A stretch of DNA of 64,000 nt from JBFGJH01 sp041586155 (GCA_041586155.1 JBFHAT010000008.1:1-64000), one strand, 5' to 3'. Shown: positions 1 to 8,764, counted from the first letter of the stretch. The notes: a model not told the origin generated them from the letters alone. Made by a program: numbers and translations.

Positions 1-137
1 GGCGGGCCGGCCAGCCAGTAGTCAGTGCCATCGACGGTCAAGACGATCCCGCGCTCGAATCCGCCTGCCCCGATGGGTGCGGCTGTCACCGATGCGACGA
101 GAACGGTCAGAAACGCCAGTGCGAGAACGCGGCGCAT
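1..137 (-). CDS. Secreted protein, 5' end only (runs off window)
   Basis: Only the first 45 codons are inside the window. The ATG at 137-135 opens a classic Sec signal peptide: two arginines, a hydrophobic stretch (VLALAFLTVLVASVTAA) and a small-residue cleavage region, followed by the start of an exported domain. A purine-rich GAGGGAG sits a few bases upstream on the same strand. The mature part is too short to assign a family, so no function is given. It lies downstream of the tRNA-Ala gene on the same strand. Confidence 0.6.
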   Translation of the reverse strand, partial: MRRVLALAFLTVLVASVTAAPIGAGGFERGIVLTVDGTDYWLAGP

Positions 138-242
138 GAAGGAACTCCCTCATTGAGACTTGCCGCCACCGTAACCGCGATCCATTGCTAGGACGAACGT
201 TGCAGGTGCAAACCCACATCGCCGAGAAACAGACGAGCTCGG

Positions 243-316
243 TGGAGGTGACGGGATTTGAACCCGTGACCCCTTCGTTGCGAACGAAGTGCTCTGCCAG
301 GCTGAGCTACACCCCC
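243..316 (-). tRNA. tRNA-Ala (anticodon CGC)
   Basis: The minus strand folds as a full cloverleaf. The acceptor stem GGGGGTG pairs with CACCTCC, with a G3:U70 wobble that is the alanine identity element. The D arm contains GCTC...GAGC, the anticodon stem is CTTCG/CGAAG with loop TTCGCAA giving anticodon CGC, and the T arm contains GGTTCGAATCC. The discriminator base is A and the following bases read CC rather than a complete CCA, so CCA is probably added after transcription. It decodes GCG. The gene lies downstream of the translin-family gene and may be read from its own promoter. Confidence 0.95.
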
Positions 317-386
317 AGGGGTGCCGGTAGGTTACCGCACTCGTCGGCGTCCGCCGCCCGGAGGGGGCGCGCCGAGGCGCCCGGAA

Positions 387-998
387 TCACTTCTCCAACC
401 GGTCGATGAGTCGCTGCTGCACGACGGTGCTGGTGAGGTCGGCGCGGCTGCGTTCGATCAACGCTCGCGCCACGTCCGTGGTGCGACGCAGACCACCCGT
501 CATCCCGTCGGGGTAGTCCAGCGACGCCAGCAGATCGAGCACCGTCGACATCGACTCCAAGGTGGTCTCGGCGGCGGCGATGTCGCCCTGTCGCAGCAGG
601 TCGAGTAGACGGCGGCGCAGCTCGCCAACCGCCTCGCCGAGCCCATTCAGGTACGGGGCGACACCGGTGCCCAACTCGTCGGGAAGCGGCAGTTGGCCTC
701 CGACGATCAACGCCGCGGTGAGGCGCGCCTCTGCATACTCCTTGGCGGCATCGGCGACGAAGCCAGCGTGAAGGATGTCGGGGTGGTCGGCCAGGGCGGC
801 CTGCGCCTCTCGAAGCACCGCATCCGCCTGCGCCATGAGATCGTCCGCCTCGGTCTGCTCTCCGCGATGGAGCGCTCTGATTGCGTTGGCGGAATGGCGG
901 ATGACGGTCCGGCTGTTCCTGATGCCGAGCTCGCGCGCTGCAAACTTGTCGTCGAGGTGGGTTCGTACCGCCCCTTCGATGGAAGAGAGGTCAGCCAC
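387..998 (-). CDS. Translin-family (COG2178-like) protein
   Basis: A 203-residue, all-helical protein with a GTG start. The central and C-terminal blocks match the translin/TRAX fold: DAAKEYAEA, LPDELG, YLNGLGEAVGELRRR, then DYPDGMTGGLRRTTDVAR and LIERSRADLT. In eukaryotes this fold binds single-stranded nucleic acid, and the TRAX partner carries an endoribonuclease site. Archaeal and some bacterial members exist but are poorly studied. It is the last gene of the plsY-galU-moeA-moaC-mog-membrane protein run, 23 bases after the membrane gene, and just upstream of a tRNA gene. A role in RNA handling is an inference; catalytic residues were not checked against a structure. Confidence 0.75.
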   Translation of the reverse strand: MADLSSIEGAVRTHLDDKFAARELGIRNSRTVIRHSANAIRALHRGEQTEADDLMAQADAVLREAQAALADHPDILHAGFVADAAKEYAEARLTAALIVGGQLPLPDELGTGVAPYLNGLGEAVGELRRRLLDLLRQGDIAAAETTLESMSTVLDLLASLDYPDGMTGGLRRTTDVARALIERSRADLTSTVVQQRLIDRLEK

Positions 999-1021
999 CG
1001 ACCGCTCCCGGCCGGCTCAGC

Positions 1022-1471
1022 TCAGGAGGCGACGACGCGCACGGCCGGCCGATCCACCTCGACCGGAGCGGGGGTGGCGTCGGCCAGGTCGACGACGGCG
1101 GGAAGATGGGTGAGGGTGCGCGATTGCTTGATCTGAAGCAGCATCGCCACGTACCACGCGAGCGCCCCGTCGACCACGAGATTCAGGAGCAGCACGGGAA
1201 TCGAGCCGACCATGATCGCATAGGCGAGGCTCGCCACCGCCAGGCTCACGAGCGCGATGAGGATGCGGCGCCGCCGTACGAGGACGCCGGATCGGGTGGC
1301 CCTCGGGCCCGGCATCGCCGCCTGGATACCCGAGAGTCGGGCGGCAATGCGGTTGTACTCGGCTGTCGAAGCCAGTGGCGTCTCGCGTCGAGAATTCAGA
1401 ATGGGGGGAACCAGGAAGGCCGCCCAAACCAAGCCGATGGCGAGGATGACGACCAGCGCTGAACCGAACAT
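1022..1471 (-). CDS. Membrane protein resembling the SepX-type family
   Basis: A 149-residue protein. I chose the ATG at 1471 because it opens directly into a transmembrane helix (residues about 3-25), followed by a cytosolic linker with RRETPLASTAEYNRIAARL, then two more hydrophobic segments (about residues 68-105) and a polar valine/aspartate-rich tail. The N-terminal helix followed by an arginine and serine/threonine linker resembles actinobacterial membrane proteins found beside galU-moeA genes, including SepX of Streptomyces, which acts in cell division. That comparison is from memory and synteny, so the functional label is tentative. A longer start at 1558 would run into the mog gene and is unlikely. 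Confidence 0.55.
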   Translation of the reverse strand: MFGSALVVILAIGLVWAAFLVPPILNSRRETPLASTAEYNRIAARLSGIQAAMPGPRATRSGVLVRRRRILIALVSLAVASLAYAIMVGSIPVLLLNLVVDGALAWYVAMLLQIKQSRTLTHLPAVVDLADATPAPVEVDRPAVRVVAS

Positions 1472-1532
1472 CAGTGTGTTACTCCGCCTAGAGGTGGGCA
1501 AGACAATAGCGAACGGATATTGCGCTGTACAA

Positions 1533-2027
1533 CTACCCCGACGAACCGCGCGTCTCATGGGACGCCGAGGGGTCCGCGAGAAGCTCCACTCCGTGCCGCA
1601 GGGCGGGGCCGATGACGTCGAGTGATTCCTCGACGCCTCGCACCGAGCCGGGCAGATTCAAGACGAGCGTGCCGGAGGCGATGCCGGCGATCCCTCGAGA
1701 CAACATACCGTGGGGGTTCACACCGAAGGTGGCCACCCGCATCGCCTCCGGCAACCCTGGAACCCGACGCTCGATGACCGATGCAGTTGCTTCCGGGGTG
1801 AGGTCGCGGGCGGCGAAGCCGGTGCCGCCAGTCGTGACCACGAGCCCATAGCCCTCGGCGATGCCTTCTCGGATCGCCCCGGCGACGGACTCGATCCCGT
1901 CAGGCACCACCAGGACCTCACACATGAATCCGAGGGCGGTGAGGTGGGCGGCGGCTGCCGGACCGGACCGGTCCTCGGCCTCGCCGCGGCTCACCCGGTC
2001 GGAAACGGTGATCACGAGTGCCTTCAC
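1533..2027 (-). CDS. mog: Molybdopterin adenylyltransferase (MogA/MoaB family)
   Basis: A 164-residue protein of the MogA/MoaB family, which adenylates molybdopterin before metal insertion by MoeA. The family signatures are clear: VITVSDRVSRGEAEDRSGP at the N-terminus, TTGGTGFAARDLTPEAT in the middle (the GGTG loop binds molybdopterin), and LNLPGSVRGVEESL near the end. The start is a GTG whose last bases overlap the moaC stop codon (GTGA at 2027-2024), so it is translationally coupled to moaC. It acts in the cytoplasm. Confidence 0.9.
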   Translation of the reverse strand: MKALVITVSDRVSRGEAEDRSGPAAAAHLTALGFMCEVLVVPDGIESVAGAIREGIAEGYGLVVTTGGTGFAARDLTPEATASVIERRVPGLPEAMRVATFGVNPHGMLSRGIAGIASGTLVLNLPGSVRGVEESLDVIGPALRHGVELLADPSASHETRGSSG

Positions 2028-2494
2028 CGCGTCCAGCTTCCCGATTTTCCCCCCTGCTTGGAGATGAGCTGCACATCGCGCACGGAGACGTCACGTTGGA
2101 TGCCTTTGACCATGTCGTAGATGGTGAGCGCCGCGACCGATGCAGCCGTCATCGCTTCCATCTCCACTCCGGTCCGGGCCACGGTCTCGCAGGTGGCCAC
2201 GACCCGTGCGCCGTCGTCGCATGGCTCGATGTCGACTTGCACCGACGTGAGGGCGATTGGATGGCACAGCGGGATCAGCTCGGGCGTCTTCTTGGCGGCC
2301 ATGATGGCGGCGACGCGTGCAGTCGCCGGCGCATCTCCTTTGGGGAGCGTCCCACCGAACAGCGCCTCGGCGCTGTCCTTGGACATGACCACGATCGCTT
2401 CTGCGGTCGCGACGCGATGGGTGAGGTCCTTGCCGGCCACGTCCACCATATGCACCCGGCCTTCGTCGTCGGTGTGGGTGAGGCGTTCAGCCAC
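2024..2494 (-). CDS. moaC: Cyclic pyranopterin monophosphate synthase MoaC
   Basis: A 156-residue protein of normal MoaC length. It converts the MoaA product to cyclic pyranopterin monophosphate, the first stable molybdenum-cofactor intermediate. Diagnostic segments are PLCHPIALTSV, EMEAMTAASVAALTIYDM and KGIQRDVSV, which carry the conserved active-site histidine, glutamate, aspartate and lysine positions. The GTG start at 2494 overlaps the end of moeA by 8 bases and the stop overlaps mog by 4. moaA is not in the window. Confidence 0.93.
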   Translation of the reverse strand: MAERLTHTDDEGRVHMVDVAGKDLTHRVATAEAIVVMSKDSAEALFGGTLPKGDAPATARVAAIMAAKKTPELIPLCHPIALTSVQVDIEPCDDGARVVATCETVARTGVEMEAMTAASVAALTIYDMVKGIQRDVSVRDVQLISKQGGKSGSWTR

Positions 2495-3725
2495 CGCTCA
2501 CCCCCGCCTCGGATGCAGTGCGCCTCTCCGGCCAATCGAACATCTCGAGGATCACGGCCTCGCCGGCCTCGACGTCTGCGGCGCCGCGCGGCACCACGGC
2601 AAACGCATCAGCGGCCGCCAGCGCCGAGAGCACGTTGGACGACTGGCCACCGGATAAGTGTGCCACCGGTGCCGTCTCGTCCCAGGAGACGGACGCTCTG
2701 AGGAATACCGTCTTTTCCGGATCCGTCGAGACCGATTCGCCCATGAGGCCCCGCACCTGCGGTCGAAACAGCGCGTCGGCGCCCATCATGTGCAGCAGCG
2801 CCGGCCGGGCGAATTGTTCGAACGCAACCATCACCGACACCGGGTTGCCCGGGAGGCCGAACAACGGAACTCCGTCGATGAGACCGAACGCAAATGGCTT
2901 GGCGGGCTGCATCGCCACCTTCCAGAACCCGATGTCACCGAGGCGGCCGAGGACCTGCTTCACCAGGTCATACTCGCCCATCGACACGCCGCCGCTCGTC
3001 ATCACGACATCGGCGTCCCGGGCACCTGCGTGCAGCGCTTGCTCGAGCACATTCGCGTCGTCGCCCACGATTCCCAGGTCGACGACCTCCGCCCCGAGAT
3101 CGGACAGCAGCGCCGACAGCAACACCCGATTGGTGTCCCTGATCTGCCCCGGCGCCAGCGAGGTGGATTCAGGAGGCAGCACCTCGTCGCCGGTGGAGAG
3201 GATGGCAACGCGGGGGCGTCGCCGCACGAGCGGTGCAACGCCGAGCGATGCCAACACCGCCAGGTGCCGAGCCGTCAGGCGGGTGCCGCGCTCGAACACC
3301 TCGGCGCCCGCAACGAGGTCCCCGCCTGCGGCACGCACCGCCGTCCCCTCGGGTACCGCAGCGTCGACTCGAACCGAGTGCTCACCCGGCGCGGTGTCTT
3401 CGACCCGCACGATGGCATCTGCGCCGCGGGGCAGAGGTGCACCTGTCATGATCTTGATGGCGGTTCCCGGCTCCACCGCAGTCGTCGCGACGTGTCCGGC
3501 AGCCACATCCTCCACGACTTGGAGCGTCACCGGCGTCGAGGCGACGTCGGCCGCCCTGACTGCGTACCCGTCCATCGCCGAGTTCGTGAAAGGAGGCACG
3601 TCGTGCGGCGCAACCACCGGCTCGGCCAGGACGAGGCCGAGTGCGTCGAACACGCCCACCACGGTGGTCTCCAGCGCCGGCACCGTCCGCAGAACTTCCG
3701 CTTGAGCCTGCTCCAGAGGCCGCAT
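2487..3725 (-). CDS. moeA: Molybdopterin molybdenumtransferase MoeA
   Basis: A 412-residue protein from the ATG at 3725. MoeA inserts molybdate into adenylated molybdopterin. Signatures are PPFTNSAMDGYAVRA near residue 50, KIMTGAPLPRGADAIVRVE, then the MogA-like domain with ILSTGDEV, TSGGVSMGEYD and FGLPGNPVSVMV. The C-terminal domain IV is present. The start overlaps the galU stop by one base (TGATG), which favours this ATG over upstream in-frame starts that would intrude into galU. Confidence 0.93.
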   Translation of the reverse strand: MRPLEQAQAEVLRTVPALETTVVGVFDALGLVLAEPVVAPHDVPPFTNSAMDGYAVRAADVASTPVTLQVVEDVAAGHVATTAVEPGTAIKIMTGAPLPRGADAIVRVEDTAPGEHSVRVDAAVPEGTAVRAAGGDLVAGAEVFERGTRLTARHLAVLASLGVAPLVRRRPRVAILSTGDEVLPPESTSLAPGQIRDTNRVLLSALLSDLGAEVVDLGIVGDDANVLEQALHAGARDADVVMTSGGVSMGEYDLVKQVLGRLGDIGFWKVAMQPAKPFAFGLIDGVPLFGLPGNPVSVMVAFEQFARPALLHMMGADALFRPQVRGLMGESVSTDPEKTVFLRASVSWDETAPVAHLSGGQSSNVLSALAAADAFAVVPRGAADVEAGEAVILEMFDWPERRTASEAGVSGG

Positions 3726-4537
3726 CAGGGGTCGAGCGAGCGGATGAACGCTTGGTACGTCCCACCCAATTCGGGATGGGCAATGCCCAGCAGGGTGGAG
3801 GCCTGCAGCAGATCCTGCGGATTGCCAACGTCGAGCAGATCCGACTCGGCGATCGCCCCCAGGCAGCGGGCTCGCCTGCCGAGCGAGTCGATCGCATCGG
3901 TCAGCTGGTACTCGCCGCCGACGCCCGGCTCGGCGCCAGCCAGGTCGTCGAAGATCTCCGGCGTGAACAGGTAGCGGCCGATCAGCCCCAAGGTCGATGG
4001 GGCCGCCTCCTTGCCCGGTTTCTCCACGGCGCCCAACACCTCCATCGATCGGGCGTCGCGCCAATCACCCGCGATCACCACACCATATTTGTCGAGGTAG
4101 TAGTCGGTGAGCGTCCGCAACGCCACCACCGACCTTCCGTCGGAGGCGGCTGCGAGTGTGTCGAGGATCTGCGTGCCGGGCAGCACGATGTTGTCGGCCA
4201 GTAGACAGAAGAAGGGACGGTCGGCGACCGCTTCACGAGCCGCGAGCACTGCGTGACCGAGACCGAGCGCCTCAGTTTGGACGATGACCGTGATCTTCAC
4301 GTCCTCCAGGCCGGGCAGGACGCCCTCATCGGTGAAGTGTCGTTCGATGTCCAGGGCGGCATCCTCGTCCGACACGATGATGACCTCGGTCGCACCCGCC
4401 CGTGCCGCCTCCTCCACTCCGTACTGGATTGCTGGACGATCGACAACGCAGAGCAGCGCTTTCGGCACGACGCGACTGGCCGGCCTCATCCGAGTTCCCT
4501 TGCCCGCAGCGGGAATGACGGCCAGATCTGGTTTCAT
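3725..4537 (-). CDS. galU: UTP-glucose-1-phosphate uridylyltransferase
   Basis: A 270-residue nucleotidyltransferase that makes UDP-glucose from UTP and glucose-1-phosphate, supplying cell-envelope glycans. The N-terminal nucleotide loop AVIPAAGKGTRMRPAS is followed by VPKALLCVVDRPAIQYGVEEA, the GalU hallmark, and further on by VEKPGKEAAPSTLGLIGRYLF and GGEYQLTDAIDSL. The ATG at 4537 shares ATGA with the end of plsY. The galU-moeA neighbourhood is conserved in actinobacteria. Confidence 0.93.
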   Translation of the reverse strand: MKPDLAVIPAAGKGTRMRPASRVVPKALLCVVDRPAIQYGVEEAARAGATEVIIVSDEDAALDIERHFTDEGVLPGLEDVKITVIVQTEALGLGHAVLAAREAVADRPFFCLLADNIVLPGTQILDTLAAASDGRSVVALRTLTDYYLDKYGVVIAGDWRDARSMEVLGAVEKPGKEAAPSTLGLIGRYLFTPEIFDDLAGAEPGVGGEYQLTDAIDSLGRRARCLGAIAESDLLDVGNPQDLLQASTLLGIAHPELGGTYQAFIRSLDP

Positions 4538-5145
4538 CGCACCACCACCTTGCGATCACCCCCTCCGAGCATGCGTTCGATGTTGGGCTTGTGGCGCCAC
4601 ACGACCAGCGTCATGATCGCACCGACCCAGCCGAGCGGCCAACCGGTCGTCCCGCCGAGCCACAACACAGGCAATACCAGCACGACCGCCGCCAGCGAAG
4701 CGATCGACGCGGTCCTCGTGGTCCAGACGAGCAAGGCCCAGAGCAGACCCAGCCCCAGACCGACCAGAGGATCGAGCCACAGCACGACTCCCGCCGCAGT
4801 GGCGACGCCCTTGCCGCCTCTGAATTTGTGCAACGCGGGGTAGCAGTGTCCGGCAACCGCCGCCAGACCCGCCAAGCCCGCCACAGACTCGAAGGCGAAG
4901 ACACCGTCACCGCCTCCGGAGAGAACTGCACCCATGGCGGCCGCCACGACGCCCTTGAGGAGGTCACCGGCGAGAACCGCCGCGGCCGCGCCTTTACCCA
5001 TCGTGCGCAGGACATTGGAGGTGCCGGGGTTGCCCGATCCGACCTGATAGATGTCAACACCGCGCAGACGACCCACGATCACCGCGAAGTCGACTCCGCC
5101 TATCAGGTAGCCGGCCACCGCGGCCGCGACCAAACGCCACACCAT
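4534..5145 (-). CDS. plsY: Acyl-phosphate:glycerol-3-phosphate acyltransferase PlsY
   Basis: A 203-residue integral membrane protein that transfers an acyl group from acyl-phosphate to glycerol-3-phosphate, the first step of phospholipid synthesis. All three PlsY motifs are visible: GSGNPGTSNVLRTMG, then GHCYPALHKFRGGKGVATAAG, and the C-terminal loop motif in altered form. Five or so hydrophobic segments span the chain. The ATG at 5145 puts the start directly before the first membrane segment; an earlier in-frame start would add a 29-residue polar leader with no family match. It is the first gene of the seven-gene leftward run. Confidence 0.9.
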   Translation of the reverse strand: MVWRLVAAAVAGYLIGGVDFAVIVGRLRGVDIYQVGSGNPGTSNVLRTMGKGAAAAVLAGDLLKGVVAAAMGAVLSGGGDGVFAFESVAGLAGLAAVAGHCYPALHKFRGGKGVATAAGVVLWLDPLVGLGLGLLWALLVWTTRTASIASLAAVVLVLPVLWLGGTTGWPLGWVGAIMTLVVWRHKPNIERMLGGGDRKVVVR

Positions 5146-5224
5146 TCCGGCGAGTCTAGGCGTGACCCGATTCCCGCCTTGTGCGCCGAGCTTGATATCA
5201 TCGGCCTGCGCGTCAGGAGTCTCG

Positions 5225-5464
5225 ATGCCCACCTACGAATACCGTTGCGCGCGGTGCAACGACACATTCGATGTATTTCAGAAGTTCTCGGCTCGCTCGC
5301 TGCGGACCCACGAGGGTTGCGGAGGCGAGCTGTCGAAGGTGATCCATCCAGCCGGCGTCGTGTTCAAAGGTCCTGGCTTCTACACGACCGACTCACGGTC
5401 GAATGGCGGTGCGACCACCGCGACTGCTTCCTCCGGCACGGACTCGTCATCGGTCGATGACTGA
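5225..5464 (+). CDS. FmdB-type zinc-ribbon protein
   Basis: A 79-residue protein starting with MPTYEYRCARC, the signature of the FmdB family of putative regulatory zinc ribbons. The usual CxxC...CxxxC pattern is partly kept: a CARC knuckle at residues 8-11 and a single later cysteine (HEGCGGELSKV). The tail after residue 60 is rich in serine, threonine and glycine. It is divergent from plsY and overlaps the next gene by 8 bases. Its biochemical role is unknown. Confidence 0.85.
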   Translation: MPTYEYRCARCNDTFDVFQKFSARSLRTHEGCGGELSKVIHPAGVVFKGPGFYTTDSRSNGGATTATASSGTDSSSVDD

Positions 5465-6065
5465 CGCACCGTCGGAGCGGAGCCGTGTACGGCGGCTCCC
5501 CAGCCGAGCGTCCTACGACCGACCCACCATCGATGCCATCCTCGACGAGGCGTTGATCTGCCACGTCGGATTCGACGTGGCGACCGGGCCGGTGGTAATC
5601 CCAACGATCCACGCTCGAGTCGGCGACCTCGTGTACATCCACGGTTCGGCGGGTTCTCGCATGCTCAGGACCGTCGGGGCAGGCCGACCGATGTGCCTGA
5701 CCGCCACCATCCTGGACGGGCTGGTGCTCGCCAAGGCGCATTTCCACAGCTCGATGAACTATCGATCGGTCATCGTCCAGGGGACGGGCCGGTTGGTGAC
5801 CGATCCAGACGAGAAGGAGACCGCGTTCGTGGCGATCGTCGAGAAGGTGGAGTCGGGTCGTTGGGACGACGGGCGACAGCCGAACGATCGTGAACGGCGC
5901 GCCACCTCCATCGTGGCGCTCAGCCTGGACGATGCGTCGGCCAAGATCCGCACAGGCGGACCCAACGACGATCCCGAGGATCTGGCTCTCAATTTTTGGG
6001 CAGGAGTCATTCCCATCTCGATCGTCAGAGGAGAACCGGTCAGCCCGGATCCGGACCCCTTGTGA
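5457..6065 (+). CDS. Pyridoxamine 5'-phosphate oxidase-family FMN protein
   Basis: A 202-residue protein with the split-barrel flavin fold. Diagnostic stretches are HVGFDVATGPVVIPTIHARVGDL, then YIHGSAGSRMLR, the cofactor-contact segment LVLAKAHFHSSMNYRSVI, and the helical insert typical of the Pyridox_ox_2 subgroup. Members bind FMN or F420-like cofactors, and the substrate is usually unknown. The ATG at 5457 overlaps the zinc-ribbon gene by 8 bases, so the two are probably coupled. The missing C-terminal PNPOx dimerisation domain argues against true vitamin B6 synthesis. Confidence 0.8.
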   Translation: MTDAPSERSRVRRLPSRASYDRPTIDAILDEALICHVGFDVATGPVVIPTIHARVGDLVYIHGSAGSRMLRTVGAGRPMCLTATILDGLVLAKAHFHSSMNYRSVIVQGTGRLVTDPDEKETAFVAIVEKVESGRWDDGRQPNDRERRATSIVALSLDDASAKIRTGGPNDDPEDLALNFWAGVIPISIVRGEPVSPDPDPL

Positions 6066-6094
6066 CCGCCGGCTGAACGAGATACGTTCGGCGG

Positions 6095-6634
6095 GTGTAT
6101 TGGTTCTCCCGGCCGCCGTACCTCAGGTACGGCGCGGCGGTGCTGATCCTTGCCGCCGGACTGTATGCGGAGTTCAAACCCGACCGATACGACATGCATC
6201 CGTTCGCGGCGGCTGACATCTCGGCCGGGACGCTCCTGACCGAAGACCTGTTCGAGTCACGGCGCGTGCTGTCCGGGTCGCTGCCGCTCGTTGTGATCGA
6301 AGGGATGGCCGCGAGGGACATGGCACTGGGCGAACCGCTGATGCCAACGGCAATCGCCGACGGAACGGCTGTAGCGCCCGACGGGTGGTGGGCGCTCGAG
6401 GTCGCCATGCCTGCCGACGTCGCGCCGGCGAGTCAAGTGCGCGTGGTCGTCAGGCCACACGACCCTGCTCAGAGCCCCGTGCTGGTGCCCGGAGTGGTGA
6501 TCGCGCCGGCTGCGACCGCCGACCATCTCAGCCTCGACACTTCGCTCGGTGTCGTCGCCGTGCCCGAGGAGCACGCCGCCACTGTCGCCGTCGCCGCGGC
6601 CGATCGGCGCATCACCGTGCTCATCGACCCCTGA
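6095..6634 (+). CDS. Membrane-anchored SAF-domain protein
   Basis: A 179-residue protein with a GTG start. One N-terminal membrane helix (about residues 12-26) is followed by an SAF-type beta-clip region: AADISAGTLLTEDLFESR is the usual opening, and MAARDMALGEPLMPT the usual second half. SAF domains occur in antifreeze-like proteins, FlgA and CpaB pilus assembly factors. No pilus or flagellar genes are nearby, so a CpaB-like role cannot be claimed. The C-terminal half is beta-rich and alanine-rich. Confidence 0.6.
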   Translation: MYWFSRPPYLRYGAAVLILAAGLYAEFKPDRYDMHPFAAADISAGTLLTEDLFESRRVLSGSLPLVVIEGMAARDMALGEPLMPTAIADGTAVAPDGWWALEVAMPADVAPASQVRVVVRPHDPAQSPVLVPGVVIAPAATADHLSLDTSLGVVAVPEEHAATVAVAAADRRITVLIDP

Positions 6635-6697
6635 AACGCCGCTCACGCCCAGCCTCCACCGGCCGAAGACCTCCCGTGCGACGAGTACGCTATCGCC

Positions 6698-7456
6698 GTG
6701 CTCGACGAACTCATCTGGGGGCTGGTTCAGGGCCTCACCGAATTCCTGCCGATCTCGTCGAGCGGCCACCTGGTACTCGTCCCCGCTCTGCTCGGCATCG
6801 AGCCGCCCGACCTGGCGACGTCGGCGCTGCTCCATCTTGGAACCCTCGCCGCCGTCGTCGCCTACTACCGAAATGACCTTCGCCGTCTCCTCGGCTTTCG
6901 CGGCGACCCGGAGGCACGTCGGGTCATCGGCCTGCTGGCGCTCGCCAGCCTCCCCGCCGGAATCGGAGTTCTCGTCGATGAGCGCGTGGCTCGGCTTCAA
7001 GAGTCCACGAGGGCTGTGTCGATCGCGCTCATCGGCACCGGCCTGATCCTCTTCGTGTCGAGGTTCCTGGTCGACAGAACTGGCAAGCTGGAAAACGCGT
7101 CTCCTCTCGATGCGTTCCTGGTGGGGTGCGCTCAAGCACTGGCACTCATTCCCGGCATCTCCCGTTCTGGCGCCACGATCGTCACCGGCATCGCCCGCGG
7201 GCTCGATCGAGTACAGGCGGCGCGCCTCTCGTTCCTGATGGCCGTCCCAGCGATCACGGCCGCGGCGCTGTTCGAGGGCACCAAGCTGGCCGATGCCGGA
7301 TCGATCTCCGGCGGCACGCTCGTCGCCACTGCCGTTGCCGGAGTGTCGGGTTATGCGGCGATTGCCATCCTCGTACGAATGCTCGGCCGCATCGGCCTCC
7401 AGCCCTTCGCCGCATATGCCGTGGTGGCGGGTATCGTCGGGTTGATCGTCCTGTGA
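6698..7456 (+). CDS. uppP: Undecaprenyl-diphosphatase UppP
   Basis: A 252-residue polytopic membrane enzyme that removes a phosphate from undecaprenyl diphosphate to recycle the lipid carrier of peptidoglycan synthesis. The family motifs are obvious: LVQGLTEFLPISSSGHLVLV near the N-terminus and IPGISRSGATIVTGIARG near residue 152, holding the catalytic glutamates, serine and arginine. The start is GTG at 6698. It was historically called BacA because overexpression gives bacitracin resistance. Confidence 0.95.
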   Translation: MLDELIWGLVQGLTEFLPISSSGHLVLVPALLGIEPPDLATSALLHLGTLAAVVAYYRNDLRRLLGFRGDPEARRVIGLLALASLPAGIGVLVDERVARLQESTRAVSIALIGTGLILFVSRFLVDRTGKLENASPLDAFLVGCAQALALIPGISRSGATIVTGIARGLDRVQAARLSFLMAVPAITAAALFEGTKLADAGSISGGTLVATAVAGVSGYAAIAILVRMLGRIGLQPFAAYAVVAGIVGLIVL

Positions 7457-7534
7457 CGGGAATATCCCAGGCACTTCCCAGTTTCCTTTGAGGCAATCCG
7501 ATCAACATGAGCGATACGTACCCCACCTGAAAAC

Positions 7535-8764
7535 ATGGACCACCAGCCGCCCTCACCACCCTCGCCCGCTCCCCCGCCCCGACCCGGTGTGGGGCCGGTC
7601 GAGGCCGATCCATACCGTCTCCTCCCGCAGACGCCGGCGTATCCGCCATACACGGCGCCTCAGCCGGACGCAGTGGTGCCGCCACCTCTACCACCAATGG
7701 CGCCACCGCCTCCTGAACGGCGCCACCGGCGGCGCTGGCCATGGCTCATCCTGGTCGTGTTGGTCATCGCGGCCGGGACATTCGGAGCCACTCGTATTCC
7801 GCTGTCGCCTGACGAAACGGTGGCAACCGCGACCGTGCCCACCACTCCCATCACGACCCCGGCGCCGCTGCCGGTCCAGGAAGAGGCGCCTCCGGTCACC
7901 GTTGGCGAGCTGTCTGCTCTGGAGCCGGTCGCCGACATCGCCGAGGCCGTCGCGCCCGCCGTCGTCCAGATCGAAACCAACGCGGGCGTTGGGTCCGGCG
8001 TGATCTACGACAGCGACGGTCTGATCCTGACCGCCGCGCATGTGATCGATGGTGCTCGACCACCGATCCGCATCCGACTCGCCAGCGGCGCCGCCGTCGA
8101 GGGCGACGTGGTCGGGGCACATGCCGGAACCGACATCGCCGTCATCCGCCTTCCCGGCGCGGGATATCCCACCGCCCAGTTGGCCGTGGGTGACGACATC
8201 AGGGTCGGTTCACTCGCCGTGGCCTTGGGGAGCCCCTTCGGTCTCGACCAGACGGTGACGGCCGGGATCGTGTCCGCCGTCGACCGCTCGATCGGGTCGG
8301 TGTCGATGGTCCAGACGGACGCAGCCATCAATCCTGGCAATTCGGGCGGCCCTCTCGTGGACTCCCGGGGCCGGGTCATCGGCATCAACGATCAGATCTT
8401 CACACAATCGGGCGACAACGCCGGCATCGGCTTCGCCGTATCGATCGATCTCGCCAAGATCGTCGCCGATCAGATCGTCGCGGGCGAACCCGTGCGTCTC
8501 GCTTTCCTGGGAGTCTCGACCCAAGCCTCGACCACCGACCAGCCGGGTGCCCTCGTTCAGGACGTGATCGACGGGTCGGCTGCCGAAGCGGCGGGCATCG
8601 AGATCGGCGACGTCATCGTGTCGGTCGATGGCCGCCCGGTGACGCACAACGCACGGCTGCGGGTGCTGATCATCTCCACGGCCCCGGGCGAGGTCGTGGA
8701 GGTCGAGCTCATCCGCAACGGTGAGCGCGTCCAGCTCGCCGTTGAACTCGGTCAGACCCCCTGA
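7535..8764 (+). CDS. HtrA/DegP-type serine protease with PDZ domain
   Basis: A 409-residue protein. The first 65 residues are proline-rich and cytoplasmic, then one membrane helix (about 68-86) and a threonine/proline linker lead to an extracellular trypsin-like domain. The catalytic triad is visible as TAAHVID (histidine near 170), TDIAVI (aspartate near 200) and INPGNSGGPLV (serine near 271). A single PDZ domain follows from about residue 320. This is the usual actinobacterial PepD/HtrA layout for envelope protein quality control. Its stop codon ends at 8764, directly abutting the stop of the convergent next gene with no spacer. Confidence 0.9.
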   Translation: MDHQPPSPPSPAPPPRPGVGPVEADPYRLLPQTPAYPPYTAPQPDAVVPPPLPPMAPPPPERRHRRRWPWLILVVLVIAAGTFGATRIPLSPDETVATATVPTTPITTPAPLPVQEEAPPVTVGELSALEPVADIAEAVAPAVVQIETNAGVGSGVIYDSDGLILTAAHVIDGARPPIRIRLASGAAVEGDVVGAHAGTDIAVIRLPGAGYPTAQLAVGDDIRVGSLAVALGSPFGLDQTVTAGIVSAVDRSIGSVSMVQTDAAINPGNSGGPLVDSRGRVIGINDQIFTQSGDNAGIGFAVSIDLAKIVADQIVAGEPVRLAFLGVSTQASTTDQPGALVQDVIDGSAAEAAGIEIGDVIVSVDGRPVTHNARLRVLIISTAPGEVVEVELIRNGERVQLAVELGQTP

